64,000 bases of DNA, taken from Candidatus Amulumruptor caecigallinarius (lineage in GTDB: Bacteria > Bacteroidota > Bacteroidia > Bacteroidales > Muribaculaceae). The notes under the pieces are model-generated. The model worked only from the letters and a program-made list of their open reading frames with translations, was not told the origin of the DNA and searched no databases. Below, piece after piece: positions 25,813-34,324 of the stretch. The first letter of the stretch is position 1. Each line of letters starts with the position of its first letter. The position numbers and the translations under genes are program-made. The stretch lies in the NCBI GenBank assembly GCA_023665605.1, contig JAMPDP010000001.1, positions 597,377 through 661,376 on the forward strand, read 5' to 3'.

Positions 25813-26757
25813 ATGTCCCTGTCCGGCTCCATACGCACGCTCGCCATGGCGGCCATAGCGGCCGCCATGGCGATGCCGCTGTTCACCGGCTGCTACAGCC
25901 CGACGCACACCGCGCCCATCGGCAGCGCCGAGCTGCGCCGGGAGGGAGCTGCGGAGCTGTCGGCCGAGCAGAAGCTGGTGGGCGGCATCCGTCCGGAGCC
26001 GCCGGCCGCATGGCACTCCGGCAAGAGCTGGCGCGTGACCGACGACCGTCTGCGGCTGCTGCTTCGCGGGGAGATTCCCACCGACAGTCTGGCAGGGATG
26101 ACCATGAGCTTGATCGGCATCGAAGCCGCACCCACCATCACGGGCGACTCGGTGACAGAGCTGCGGATGAGCCTCAACGGACACCCTGTGGCCTACCGCA
26201 CGGCGCAGAGCCCCGAGGCGTTCATGGCTCGGAGCGAGTATGCCCTTCCCTTTGCGGTGGAGACAGCGCCTGTGGCCGCCCTTGACACGCTTCTGCGCGG
26301 CAAGCGGCTGTATGTGCTCACCTCCACATGGCTCGACAGCCTCGGCAACTACGTCAAGGGGCGGCGGTATGTGGCCGTGACAGTAACCGGGGTGACACCC
26401 CACGAGCCTCAGACCCCCGCCCGGGTGACGTTCACGCCCGACTATGACCCGACTGTGGAGGGGTCGCTGGCGATGTCACTCACCGAGGGAGCTGCCGGAC
26501 GCCGTGACTTCCCCGCGCTATTCTCGCTCACCGACCCGCGGCGCAGCAATTCCGACATCTACCCCGACGTGTGGGAGCTCATCACCCGAGGCTCCGTCGC
26601 CGAGGGGATGACCCGGCGAGAGTGCCGCCTGGCCCTGGGCAACCCTGCATCGGTAGAGCGTCAGGAGTTTTACGGCTTCACTCGCGAGACGTGGAGCTAC
26701 GGCAACGGCACCTACCTGACCTTTGACGACGGCATCTTGAAGACCTTCCGCCTATGA
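25813..26757 (+). CDS. Lipoprotein of unknown function
   Basis: 314 residues with a lipoprotein signal peptide (hydrophobic AMAAIAAAMAMPLF, lipobox FTGC). The mature protein has no recognised domain. The C-terminal 60 residues (YPDVWELITRGSVAEGMTRRECRLALGNP, TWSYGNGTYLTFDDGILKTFRL) resemble the general layout of SmpA/BamE-type small domains, with a helical GMTxxECxxALG segment followed by strands. That resemblance is my own reading and only suggestive. It overlaps the next gene by 4 nt. Confidence 0.75.
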   Translation: MSLSGSIRTLAMAAIAAAMAMPLFTGCYSPTHTAPIGSAELRREGAAELSAEQKLVGGIRPEPPAAWHSGKSWRVTDDRLRLLLRGEIPTDSLAGMTMSLIGIEAAPTITGDSVTELRMSLNGHPVAYRTAQSPEAFMARSEYALPFAVETAPVAALDTLLRGKRLYVLTSTWLDSLGNYVKGRRYVAVTVTGVTPHEPQTPARVTFTPDYDPTVEGSLAMSLTEGAAGRRDFPALFSLTDPRRSNSDIYPDVWELITRGSVAEGMTRRECRLALGNPASVERQEFYGFTRETWSYGNGTYLTFDDGILKTFRL

Positions 26758-27545
26758 CACGACAGATCAGCCTCACCTTCTTAGGCACCGGCACCTCAAC
26801 GGGTGTGCCACAGATAAACTGCGACTGCCCGGTGTGCACGTCGCCTGACGCGCGCGACAAACGCCTGCGTGCATCAGCGCTGCTGCGCGTGGGCAACCGC
26901 ACATTTCTGATAGACGCCGGCCCCGACCTGCGCACGCAGCTGCTTGAGCACCCCGCGCAGCATATTGATGCACTGCTTGTGACGCACTCCCACTATGACC
27001 ATGTGGGGGGCATTGATGACCTGCGCCCCTTCTGCCATTCACACGGGCGCGAGATGAAGCTGCCGGTGTATTGCACTGCCGATGTAGCCGGCGACTTGCG
27101 CTCGCGGGTGCCTTACTGCTTCAAGACCCACCCCTACCCGGGTGTGCCGACGTTTGACCTTCGGGACATCACCCCCGGCATCCCGTTCAAGGCAGCGGGC
27201 GTGGAGATACTGCCGATGCAGGTACTGCACTGGAAACTGCCCATAGTGGGGTTTCGTGTGGGTCCGCTGGCTTACATCACCGACTGCAAGACGATGCCTG
27301 ATGCCACCCTGCGGGCCCTCTCCGGGGTGGACACCCTGGTCATCAACGCTCTGCGCAAGGAGGAACACCTCTCGCACCTGTCGCTGAGTCAGGCTCTGGA
27401 ACTCGTGTCAATGATCAAGCCGCGCCGCACCTACCTCACCCACATAGCGCACCAGATGGGGCGGCACGCCGAAGTAGAGCCGACGCTGCCCGAGGGGGTG
27501 CATCTGGCCTACGACGGCCTCGTCCTTGACGGGATGAGCCTGTGA
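26754..27545 (+). CDS. PhnP-like metallo-beta-lactamase-fold hydrolase
   Basis: 263 residues. Opens with LTFLGTGTSTGVPQINCDCPVCTSPD, matching PhnP's start including the cysteines that bind its structural zinc. Metal ligands HSHYDH near 78-83 give the dinuclear site; YITDCK and LTHIAHQM supply the remaining ligands. PhnP is a cyclic-phosphate phosphodiesterase, but there is no phn operon here, so the substrate is open; many Bacteroidota carry such a stand-alone copy. No signal peptide, so cytoplasmic. Translationally coupled to the lipoprotein by ATGA. Confidence 0.88.
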   Translation: MTRQISLTFLGTGTSTGVPQINCDCPVCTSPDARDKRLRASALLRVGNRTFLIDAGPDLRTQLLEHPAQHIDALLVTHSHYDHVGGIDDLRPFCHSHGREMKLPVYCTADVAGDLRSRVPYCFKTHPYPGVPTFDLRDITPGIPFKAAGVEILPMQVLHWKLPIVGFRVGPLAYITDCKTMPDATLRALSGVDTLVINALRKEEHLSHLSLSQALELVSMIKPRRTYLTHIAHQMGRHAEVEPTLPEGVHLAYDGLVLDGMSL

Positions 27546-27628
27546 GGCGAGTCTCAGCACTTCACTCCTTACAAACTCTGAACACAGACAATCCAAACGT
27601 TTCACCAATCACAGATACTCCTCCAATC

Positions 27629-28717
27629 ATGAAATCCTTACGCATCGCGGCTGCCGCAACGCTGACAGCCCTTCTGGCGTCCTGCTCCGGCACAAAGGGC
27701 AGTGACAGCTACACCATCACCATTCCGCTGGATGATGCCTCGCTCAATGGCACCGTGGCCTATCTTGTAAACTTCGACACTGATGAGAAAGCAGACAGCG
27801 CGGTGGTCAGCGCCGACACCCTGCGCTTCGCCGGAAGCGTGGAGAAGCCTTATGTGGCCCGCGTGATAATCGACGGCTCACGTCAGGGGATGGTGTTTGT
27901 GGAGCAAGGGAAGATCAGCCGCGACAGCACCGGCTCCTATGTTGGCACCCCTCTGAACGACAAGTTTGTGGCTGCCGGCAAACGCCTTGTTGAGATTGCC
28001 CAGGAGGCCAACGCTCTGCCTGAGGACTCGGTAGGGGCAGTTCGCCTTGACTCACTCAACAAGGTGTATGACACCGTGGTGGCCGATGTTGTCAAGGAGA
28101 ACCCCGACAATGCCCTGGGCTACTACTTCTTCCTCCAGCAAGCGTATGACATGGACCTGGCGCAGCTTGACGAGGCACTGAAAGCGCACCCGCAGATGGC
28201 TACCTACCGCCGGGTGCAGAACCTCCGTGAGGCTCTGGAGCACAAGGCACAGACCTCCGTGGGGAGCAAGTACAAGGACTTCACTGTGCCCGGCGACAGT
28301 GTGGCCCGCAAGCTCTCGGACTATGTGGGCCAGGATGGCAAGCTCACGCTTGTGGACTTCTGGGCATCATGGTGCGGACCTTGCCGCCGTGAGATACCGG
28401 TGATCCGCGCCCTGTATGACCGCTACCACAAGGATGACCTCAATGTGGTGGGCGTTGCCGTGTGGGATGAGCCGGAGGCCACGCTTCGCGCCATCGACGA
28501 GCTGGACCTGCAGTGGCCCTGCATCATCGACGCACAGCGCATCCCCACTGACATCTACGGCATCTCGGGCATCCCGTGCATCCTGGTGATTGACGCCGAC
28601 GGCACCATCGTGAGCCGCGACCTGCAGGGCAAAGCCCTCACTGCCGCCGTAGACTCTCTTGTGGCTCTGCGCCACGCCCCGGCTAAGACCGAAGCCCCCG
28701 CCGACAGCATCAAGTGA
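27629..28717 (+). CDS. TlpA/ResA-like thioredoxin lipoprotein with DUF4369 domain
   Basis: 362 residues from ATG 27629; the open frame upstream of it lacks a signal peptide. Lipobox LLASC, then a DUF4369-like beta domain (YTITIPLDDASLNGTVAYLVNFD) and a helical linker. The C-terminal thioredoxin fold has WASWCGPCRRE with Cys249 and Cys252, and the cis-Pro loop in GISGIPCILVIDADG, which has an extra cysteine just after the proline. Periplasmic thiol-disulfide exchange is the expected role; the partner is unknown. Last gene of the run from 23647, although the 83-nt gap could hide a separate promoter. Confidence 0.9.
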   Translation: MKSLRIAAAATLTALLASCSGTKGSDSYTITIPLDDASLNGTVAYLVNFDTDEKADSAVVSADTLRFAGSVEKPYVARVIIDGSRQGMVFVEQGKISRDSTGSYVGTPLNDKFVAAGKRLVEIAQEANALPEDSVGAVRLDSLNKVYDTVVADVVKENPDNALGYYFFLQQAYDMDLAQLDEALKAHPQMATYRRVQNLREALEHKAQTSVGSKYKDFTVPGDSVARKLSDYVGQDGKLTLVDFWASWCGPCRREIPVIRALYDRYHKDDLNVVGVAVWDEPEATLRAIDELDLQWPCIIDAQRIPTDIYGISGIPCILVIDADGTIVSRDLQGKALTAAVDSLVALRHAPAKTEAPADSIK

Positions 28718-28732
28718 CGTTGCCGGCGGATA

Positions 28733-28960
28733 GGTTGTAAATCGGCGTCCTGCGGACGCCCTTTGCTGTGCTGACCTTTACCCCGGATGCCTGCGCTAAC
28801 GCTACGGCTTCCGGGGCTACGGGTAAATCAGCGTCCTGCGGACGCTCCTTAAGCGTTTTTGCAACACCTACCCTTGCTCTGACATCCTAAGCCCCGGAAG
28901 CCTGCGCAATCGCTACGGCTTCCGGGGCTACTTGTAGATATCAATGTCCTGCGGTCGCGC
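28733..28960. mobile_element. MITE/REP-like repeat, copy 3 plus an extra half-module
   Basis: 28733-28868 repeats the core of the element at 20057: GTTGTAAATCGGCGTCC, the CCCCGGATGCC/GGCTTCCGGGG hairpin, a second GCGTCCTGCGGACGC and a terminal TTTTTGCAACACC. 28889-28960 then repeats the GCCCCGGAAGCC/GGCTTCCGGGGC hairpin and a GTCCTGCGGTCG remnant. It fills the gap between the convergent thioredoxin and channel genes; no gene is seen in it. Confidence 0.65.
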
Positions 28961-28992
28961 TCAACGTGAAGATATCATTACCTCGATGGAGC

Positions 28993-30306
28993 CTAAGTGG
29001 GGGTGGCCGACGTGAAAGCGGTGGGGGTGGCTGAGGGAGCGGGGTCGGTGGAGCCGGTGATGGGCGAGTAGAGGCGTAGGGAGAAGGAGGGGGCGGCGGC
29101 GGTGATGTCTTCGAGCACCTGTGAGGTGACGGCCTCGTAGGTGGCCCATTCGGTGGAGTCGGTGAAGAAGTATATGTTGAGAGTGGTGCCCTGGTCGGTG
29201 GGGGGCATCAGGCGGACGAGCAGGAGCTGCTCAGTGGAGACGTGAGGATGCTTCATGAGCAGGTCACAGATGTATGCGCGGTACAGGCCGAGGTTGGTGC
29301 CTGTGGAACCGTTGACGGCGCGCGAGCCGGGTGTGTAGAGGGCACCGGTAGACTCCTTGCGGGCGGCAGAAATCCAGTCGGCCAGAGAGGGATGTTCGGC
29401 GGTCACTTTCTTGATGAAGTCGTCGTCGGCAGGGATGATGGAGTCGTTGCACACCACCAGATTGTAATACATGCGCCTTGCTCCGCTCTGATACATACCG
29501 CGCCAGTTCTGGAAAGTGCCCTGGACGAGCTTGTAAGGGGGACAGGTGATGATGGTGTTGTCGAAGTTGCGCACCTTGACGGTGGACAGGCTCATGTCAA
29601 ACACACGGCCGTTGATGGGTGTGCCGGGCATAGTGATCCAGTCACCGATGCGCACCATGTCGTTCTGCGAAATCTGTATGCTTGCTACCAATCCGAGCAG
29701 TGAGTCCTTGAAGATGAGCATCAGGACGGCAGCGAAGGCACCGAGTCCCGTGAGCAGCGTGATGGGCGAGCGGTCGATGAGCACCGACACGATGACGATG
29801 ATGGCCACAATCCACACAAGGCCCTTCAACATGCTTGCCACACCTTTGAGCGGGAGATTGCGAGTGTTCTGACGTGTGTCATATCGCACCCACACGAATG
29901 TGATTACGGCTGATGCGGCAGCGGCGGTGGTGACTATGGCATAAATAATCAGAAACTTCACTACGTAGTCGTGGATGACAGTTCCGGGCAGCAGGGCCAA
30001 CGGCACGAGCGAGAGCATCACCAGCGGCGGAATCATATGGCTGCACTTGGTGAGCAGATGCGACTTGACGAGCTCCGGGCCGAGAGTGGTGTGACGAAGC
30101 GTCACCACCTTCTGCACGGACCAGAGTATGCTTTTGCGCACTATCCAGCCGAGGGTGATTGCCACGAATGCAGCAAGCAATATATAGAGCCATTCCTCGG
30201 TGTCACGGTCATGCTCCAGTCCGAGCAGGTCGAAGAGCCTGCGTGCGCGTACCATGAACCACAGCGCGGCCTTGTGTGTGGGGACGAGGATAAAGGGGAG
30301 TGTCAT
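28993..30306 (-). CDS. Mechanosensitive ion channel, MscS family (YbdG-like)
   Basis: 437 residues. Four or five N-terminal membrane helices (LYILLAAFVAITLGWIV, MIPPLVMLSLVPLALLPG, IIYAIVTTAAAASAVITFVWV, GLVWIVAIIVIVSVLID) are followed by the pore helix region LLTGLGAFAAVLMLIFKDSLLGLVAS and the beta domain QNDMVRIGDWITMPGTPINGRV. This pore/beta junction is the MscS signature, and the large C-terminal domain with DFIKKVTAEHPSL fits the YbdG/YnaI type. It would release solutes on hypo-osmotic shock. The last 20 residues are Thr/Pro/Ser-rich. Divergent from the ABC permease. Confidence 0.9.
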   Translation of the reverse strand: MTLPFILVPTHKAALWFMVRARRLFDLLGLEHDRDTEEWLYILLAAFVAITLGWIVRKSILWSVQKVVTLRHTTLGPELVKSHLLTKCSHMIPPLVMLSLVPLALLPGTVIHDYVVKFLIIYAIVTTAAAASAVITFVWVRYDTRQNTRNLPLKGVASMLKGLVWIVAIIVIVSVLIDRSPITLLTGLGAFAAVLMLIFKDSLLGLVASIQISQNDMVRIGDWITMPGTPINGRVFDMSLSTVKVRNFDNTIITCPPYKLVQGTFQNWRGMYQSGARRMYYNLVVCNDSIIPADDDFIKKVTAEHPSLADWISAARKESTGALYTPGSRAVNGSTGTNLGLYRAYICDLLMKHPHVSTEQLLLVRLMPPTDQGTTLNIYFFTDSTEWATYEAVTSQVLEDITAAAPSFSLRLYSPITGSTDPAPSATPTAFTSATPT

Positions 30307-30425
30307 GTGTCAGCAGCTGAAACGTGGTGGAATTCCTCTATGGATAACAAGTGTGAGCCGCGGGTTGTTGTGGCGGGGAGCGGGTGGGGAGAGTGTGAGG
30401 GTGGGGAGATTTTTGGGAAAAGCGT

Positions 30426-30433
30426 TAACTTTG
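30426..30433 (+). promoter_or_regulatory. -7 box that decides the ABC permease start
   Basis: TAACTTTG ends only 1 nt before an ATG at 30435. Transcription should start about 5 nt after the box, which would exclude that ATG and leave 30441 as the first codon of a nearly leaderless message. Confidence 0.6.
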
Positions 30434-30440
30434 CATGGCT

Positions 30441-31244
30441 ATGCTGGAACTGATTCAATATGGATTTTTCCGCAACGCCCTGACGGGTATATTGCTGCTG
30501 AGCATCTCGGCGGCGATAATCGGCACATACATAGTGACGCGGCGCCTTGCGGCTCTTGCAGGGGGTGTGACGCACGCCTGCTTCGGGGGGCTCGGGCTGG
30601 GCTACTTCATGGGGTGGAACCCTCTGTGGCCGGCTATGGCCTTTGCCGTGGCGGCATCTGCGGGCGTGGAGCGGCTCAGCACCGGCGGTCGCGTCCGCTC
30701 CGACTCAGCGGTAGCCGTGGTGTGGGCATTAGGGATGGCCGTGGGCGTGCTGTTTGTGTTTCTCACGCCGGGGTATGTGCCGGAACTCAACGCCTTTCTG
30801 TTCGGTAACATCCTGACCATCAGCACTGCTGACTTGTGGATGGAGGGTGCGTATGTGGCGTTGCTGATGGGATTGTTTGCCGTGATGGGACGACGGATTG
30901 TGGCGTGTGCCTTTGACGCGGACTTCGCACAGGTCGCGGGGTTGCCGGCGCGTGGCATCAATGCTCTGATGAGCGTGATGACGAGCATCGGCATCGTGCT
31001 GACAATCCGTCTGGTAGGCGTAATGCTGCTGATGAGCATGCTTGTGCTCCCGGCCCTGACGGCAGAGTGCCTGACGCGCAGCTACCGACGCATCACACTG
31101 CTTGCAGCGGTGCTGTGTCTGGGGAGCAGCCTCGCGGCCCTGTGGCTCAGCACCCTGGTTGACGTGCCCTGCTCCGCCTTCATAGTGCTTGTGCAGGGGG
31201 CAGCCTACGCCCTGACGCGGCTACTCACCTCCCGCCGCCAATAA
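30441..31244 (+). CDS. Metal ABC transporter permease (ZnuB/TroC family)
   Basis: 267 residues from ATG 30441 (MLELIQYGFFRNALTG); the ATG two codons earlier is very close to the -7 box. Membrane protein with about eight helices and the ABC-3 family hallmarks FFRNALTGILLLSISAAIIGTYIVTRRLA, GGVTHACFGGLGLGYF, and the late FAQVAGLPARGINALMSVMTSIGIVLTIRLVGVMLL. Relatives import zinc, manganese or iron. Neither the ATPase nor the metal-binding protein gene is in the window, so the partners must be encoded elsewhere. Confidence 0.88.
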   Translation: MLELIQYGFFRNALTGILLLSISAAIIGTYIVTRRLAALAGGVTHACFGGLGLGYFMGWNPLWPAMAFAVAASAGVERLSTGGRVRSDSAVAVVWALGMAVGVLFVFLTPGYVPELNAFLFGNILTISTADLWMEGAYVALLMGLFAVMGRRIVACAFDADFAQVAGLPARGINALMSVMTSIGIVLTIRLVGVMLLMSMLVLPALTAECLTRSYRRITLLAAVLCLGSSLAALWLSTLVDVPCSAFIVLVQGAAYALTRLLTSRRQ

Positions 31245-31253
31245 CAGCGGGGT

Positions 31254-32384
31254 TCATCGCCATACGACAGACACATAACACATTGACACATAAGGATTTA
31301 CCCCCCCCCATATGAGACTGTGCAATGTTGTATACGCTGATTTCAGATGAAGTGTAAAGAGCACTGTAGTCCGTCTGATAAATTCACCCATCATGAGTGA
31401 CAGCAAGATACCTGCGATAGCGTATAATGGCCAGTAATAATTCGAATACTCTCTTATAACAGTACTCTGCATGAGATTTATTGAAAGGTCATGCACCGTA
31501 ATAATTAAATAGTTGACAGCTCTGAACGCGAGAAAATGCCATACCAAAATATCAAGTGTCCTTTCTCCAATCCATGCTAATCGCCTTGATATTATCCCAT
31601 GTGGAATCTTGCTAACCAACGTTATAAGAGCGTAAGAAAGTATACTCGCTGCAATAAAATACCTCCAAATGCTGATTGCGGTTACACTTCCCATCTGGGT
31701 GAATGGGAGTAAAAATATGTACATCAGTATGATAGATATAGCGCACAAGAACAGAATCCTAAGAGAGGTATGGCTCAATGTCAACAAAGGAATACGGGTT
31801 ATCAACACACCCGTTATAAAAAACGCTGCGCCTTGAAATGTTTCTTTAGGCAGGTAACCTACAGGCGGTGCATACGAAAGCATCGCAGCCATGCACAGCA
31901 ACAAGAGGACACCACCTATAATCCGTCGAGTGGAGAAACCGATGAACCGAAAGAATAATACACTTATAACAGAGGCTATTAGAAGAGAGTAAAGAAACCA
32001 GAAGCCTCGCAGCAACGTCATATCCCAGGAAAGCATAATTGCTGCCTGAAAACACTTTAAAAGCGTATATTTCCAGTTATAAGTCACTTCATAAATTCCG
32101 CACGTGACAAATAGATTGTGTAAAAGCAAGAATATGACACTCCATTTTACGTATGGCCACCAAAGGCGCTTTATCCGCTTCTTAATGAATATCCCTGGCT
32201 GCGAAAGATAAACTTTCTTAAATACCATGCCTGATATTATAAAAAAGCATGGCATATGAAACGCATATATTACTCTGCTTAACCATTGCGGACACCCGGA
32301 ATGTCCTACCACCATAAGGATAATCAAGACTCCCTTGACTATGTCAAGAGTAATGTCGCGCTTTGAGGAGAGTGAAGGAGTCAT
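31254..32384 (-). CDS. Membrane acyltransferase (acyltransferase 3, OatA/NeuD-type fold)
   Basis: 376 residues with about ten membrane helices. N-terminal KRDITLDIVKGVLIILMVVGHSG contains the conserved catalytic-type histidine, followed by RVIYAFHMPCFFIISGMVF, the second hallmark of acyltransferase-3 O-acetylases. It probably adds acetyl groups to an envelope glycan. Strikingly lower GC than the genes on either side, suggesting transfer. The last 16 or so codons follow a G9 tract (plus-strand C9 at 31301-31309); loss of one G would create a TAA at once. It lies 47 nt downstream of the MsbA-like gene. Confidence 0.83.
   Translation of the reverse strand: MTPSLSSKRDITLDIVKGVLIILMVVGHSGCPQWLSRVIYAFHMPCFFIISGMVFKKVYLSQPGIFIKKRIKRLWWPYVKWSVIFLLLHNLFVTCGIYEVTYNWKYTLLKCFQAAIMLSWDMTLLRGFWFLYSLLIASVISVLFFRFIGFSTRRIIGGVLLLLCMAAMLSYAPPVGYLPKETFQGAAFFITGVLITRIPLLTLSHTSLRILFLCAISIILMYIFLLPFTQMGSVTAISIWRYFIAASILSYALITLVSKIPHGIISRRLAWIGERTLDILVWHFLAFRAVNYLIITVHDLSINLMQSTVIREYSNYYWPLYAIAGILLSLMMGEFIRRTTVLFTLHLKSAYTTLHSLIWGGVNPYVSMCYVSVVWR
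31301..31309 (-). repeat. G9 homopolymer in the acyltransferase gene
   Basis: Nine consecutive C on the plus strand, G on the coding strand, 15 residues before the acyltransferase stop. A minus-one slip gives GGG GGG TAA and ends the protein at the tract; a plus-one slip extends it. Confidence 0.85.
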
Positions 32385-32431
32385 TGTTTAATGATTGAGG
32401 TTGACGGGTGGAGAGAGAAGTGGTGGTGGCG

Positions 32432-34261
32432 TTAGAAGGATTGCATCTCTACGAGGCGCTTGTAGTAGCCGCCTAAGGCCATCAGGGAGTCGTGGGTGCC
32501 TTGCTCCACGATGCGGCCTTCGTGGAGTACGCAGATGAGGGAGGCATTGCGGATGGTGGACAGACGGTGTGCGATGACCAGAGTGGTGCGTGACTTCATA
32601 AGTCGGTCCAGAGCCTCCTGCACGAGGTGCTCGCTCTCGGTGTCGAGGGCCGAGGTGGCTTCGTCGAGGATGAGGATGCGGGGGTTCTTGAGGATGGCGC
32701 GGGCAATGGAGATGCGCTGGCGCTGACCGCCGGAGAGGCGGCATCCGCGGTCGCCGATAGAGGTGTCATAGCCATTTTCGGTGGCCATGATGAAGTCATG
32801 CGCGTTGGCGACCTTGGCAGCGGCGATAACCTCCTCGGGGGTGGCATCCTTGACGCCGAAGGTGATGTTGTTGTAGATAGTGTCGTTGAAGAGGATTGCC
32901 TCCTGATTGACGTTGCCCATGAGCGAGCGGAGGTCATGAACGCGGAGATCGCGGATGTCCACGCCGTCAACCTTGATGGAGCCAGCGTTGACATCATAGA
33001 ATCGGGGCATCAGGTCAGCGAGTGTAGACTTGCCGGACCCGCTCTGTCCGACAAGAGCCACCGTCTCGCCGGGCTTGACGGTGAAGCTGACATCCTGCAC
33101 TACGGGGACCTCGGGGTCGTAGCCGAAGGTCACGCCGGAGTATTCGACGGAAGCTGCCTGCTCGGGGAGCGATACCGGGTTGGCGGGGTCCGTGATGTCA
33201 TTCTTGGCCTTCATGATGATGTCGATACGCTCCATCGAGGCAAGTCCGCGCTGTATGGCATATGCGGCGTTGCTCAGATCCTTGGCCGGATTGATGATGG
33301 AGTAGAAGATCACCATGTAGTAGATGAACGAGGGGGCGGTGATGGTGGAAGAGCCGTGGAGGATGAGTGTGCCGCCGAACCACAGGACAATGGCAATGGT
33401 GAGAGTGCCGAGAAATTCGCTCATGGGGTGGGCGAGGCTCTGGCGGCGTGCCAGATGCACACCGAGATTGTAGAGCGTCTGGTTTTCGCGATGGAAGCGT
33501 CCTTTCACCTTGTCCTCAGCGTTGAAAGCCTTGATGATGCGCAGGCCGCCAAGGGTCTCCTCGATGTTGGAGAGGATGAGTCCCCACTGCTGCTGGTTCT
33601 CAAGGGAGTTGCGCTTGAGGCGCTTGCCCACACGGCCCATCACCAGACCGGCGAGGGGGAGGAGAATCAATACGAAGAGTGTGAGCTGCCATGAGATGAC
33701 AATCATCATCACGAGGCAGGCAATGATCATGACGGGATTGTTGAACATCATGTTGAGCGAGGCCATGATGGAGTTCTCAATCTCGCCGACGTCGCCGCTC
33801 ATGCGGGCCATGATGTCGCCCTTGCGGGCCGATGTGAAGAATGACACGGGGAGAGTGGTGACCTTGTCATAGACATAGTTACGGAGGTCACGGACGATGC
33901 CCGCGCGCATGGGTATGATGACGTAAGATGCCAGATAGGCGGTGCCGGTCTTCAGGCCGGTCATCACCACCAGGAGTAGCGCGAGTAGAGCAAGGGTGGC
34001 TGAGGGGCCCCACTTGTCGATGCACTCGGTAGTGTAGTAATAGAAGTCGTTGACCACCACATCCTTGATGCTTGCAGACCCGAGCGGCATGAAGGTGTAG
34101 TCAGCCTTGTTGATGCCAAAAAGAATCTCAAGAATAGGGATAATGACGGCAAACGAGAAGAGCGTGAGAAACGCTGCAAGGATATTGAGGATGATGTTGA
34201 GGATGAAGTTCTTCTTGTATGGGGGGACGAAGCGCTTCAGAAGCATCCAGAAATCTTTCAT
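32432..34261 (-). CDS. MsbA-like ABC exporter (permease-ATPase fusion)
   Basis: 609 residues. Six N-terminal membrane helices, starting FILNIILNILAAFLTLFSFAVIIPILEILFG, then an ATPase domain: Walker A GQSGSGKST near 407, Q-loop, signature LSGGQRQRISIARAIL near 510, Walker B ILILDEATSALDTES, and switch His in LVIAHRLSTIRNA. Family members export lipids, including lipid A core, or peptides as homodimers. The neighbouring acyltransferase would fit a lipid or glycolipid substrate, but this is inference. A TATCTTTG box ends 4 nt before the ATG. Confidence 0.92.
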   Translation of the reverse strand: MKDFWMLLKRFVPPYKKNFILNIILNILAAFLTLFSFAVIIPILEILFGINKADYTFMPLGSASIKDVVVNDFYYYTTECIDKWGPSATLALLALLLVVMTGLKTGTAYLASYVIIPMRAGIVRDLRNYVYDKVTTLPVSFFTSARKGDIMARMSGDVGEIENSIMASLNMMFNNPVMIIACLVMMIVISWQLTLFVLILLPLAGLVMGRVGKRLKRNSLENQQQWGLILSNIEETLGGLRIIKAFNAEDKVKGRFHRENQTLYNLGVHLARRQSLAHPMSEFLGTLTIAIVLWFGGTLILHGSSTITAPSFIYYMVIFYSIINPAKDLSNAAYAIQRGLASMERIDIIMKAKNDITDPANPVSLPEQAASVEYSGVTFGYDPEVPVVQDVSFTVKPGETVALVGQSGSGKSTLADLMPRFYDVNAGSIKVDGVDIRDLRVHDLRSLMGNVNQEAILFNDTIYNNITFGVKDATPEEVIAAAKVANAHDFIMATENGYDTSIGDRGCRLSGGQRQRISIARAILKNPRILILDEATSALDTESEHLVQEALDRLMKSRTTLVIAHRLSTIRNASLICVLHEGRIVEQGTHDSLMALGGYYKRLVEMQSF

Positions 34262-34265
34262 GCTG

Positions 34266-34273
34266 CAAAGATA
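34266..34273 (-). promoter_or_regulatory. -7 box for the MsbA-like gene, leaderless geometry
   Basis: Minus strand TATCTTTG ends 4 nt before the ATG at 34261. It separates the MsbA-like and acyltransferase genes from the upstream propeller genes as an independent transcription unit. Confidence 0.65.
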
Positions 34274-34324
34274 GCGAAAATGGCCGGGATGTGATGTATC
34301 TGCTCAGTGGGGGGAGGAGGACTG

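Noticed and set aside
24859-26403. 514-codon open frame on the minus strand
   Set aside because: It lies wholly antisense to the prolyl oligopeptidase and lipoprotein genes, is His/Gly/Val-rich and has no motif; a GC-rich shadow frame. The same holds for long antisense frames at 6226-7275, 59065-60069 and 2993-3808.
30435-30440. ATG at 30435 as the permease start
   Set aside because: It begins one base after the -7 box, so it is unlikely to be in the transcript; 30441 preferred.
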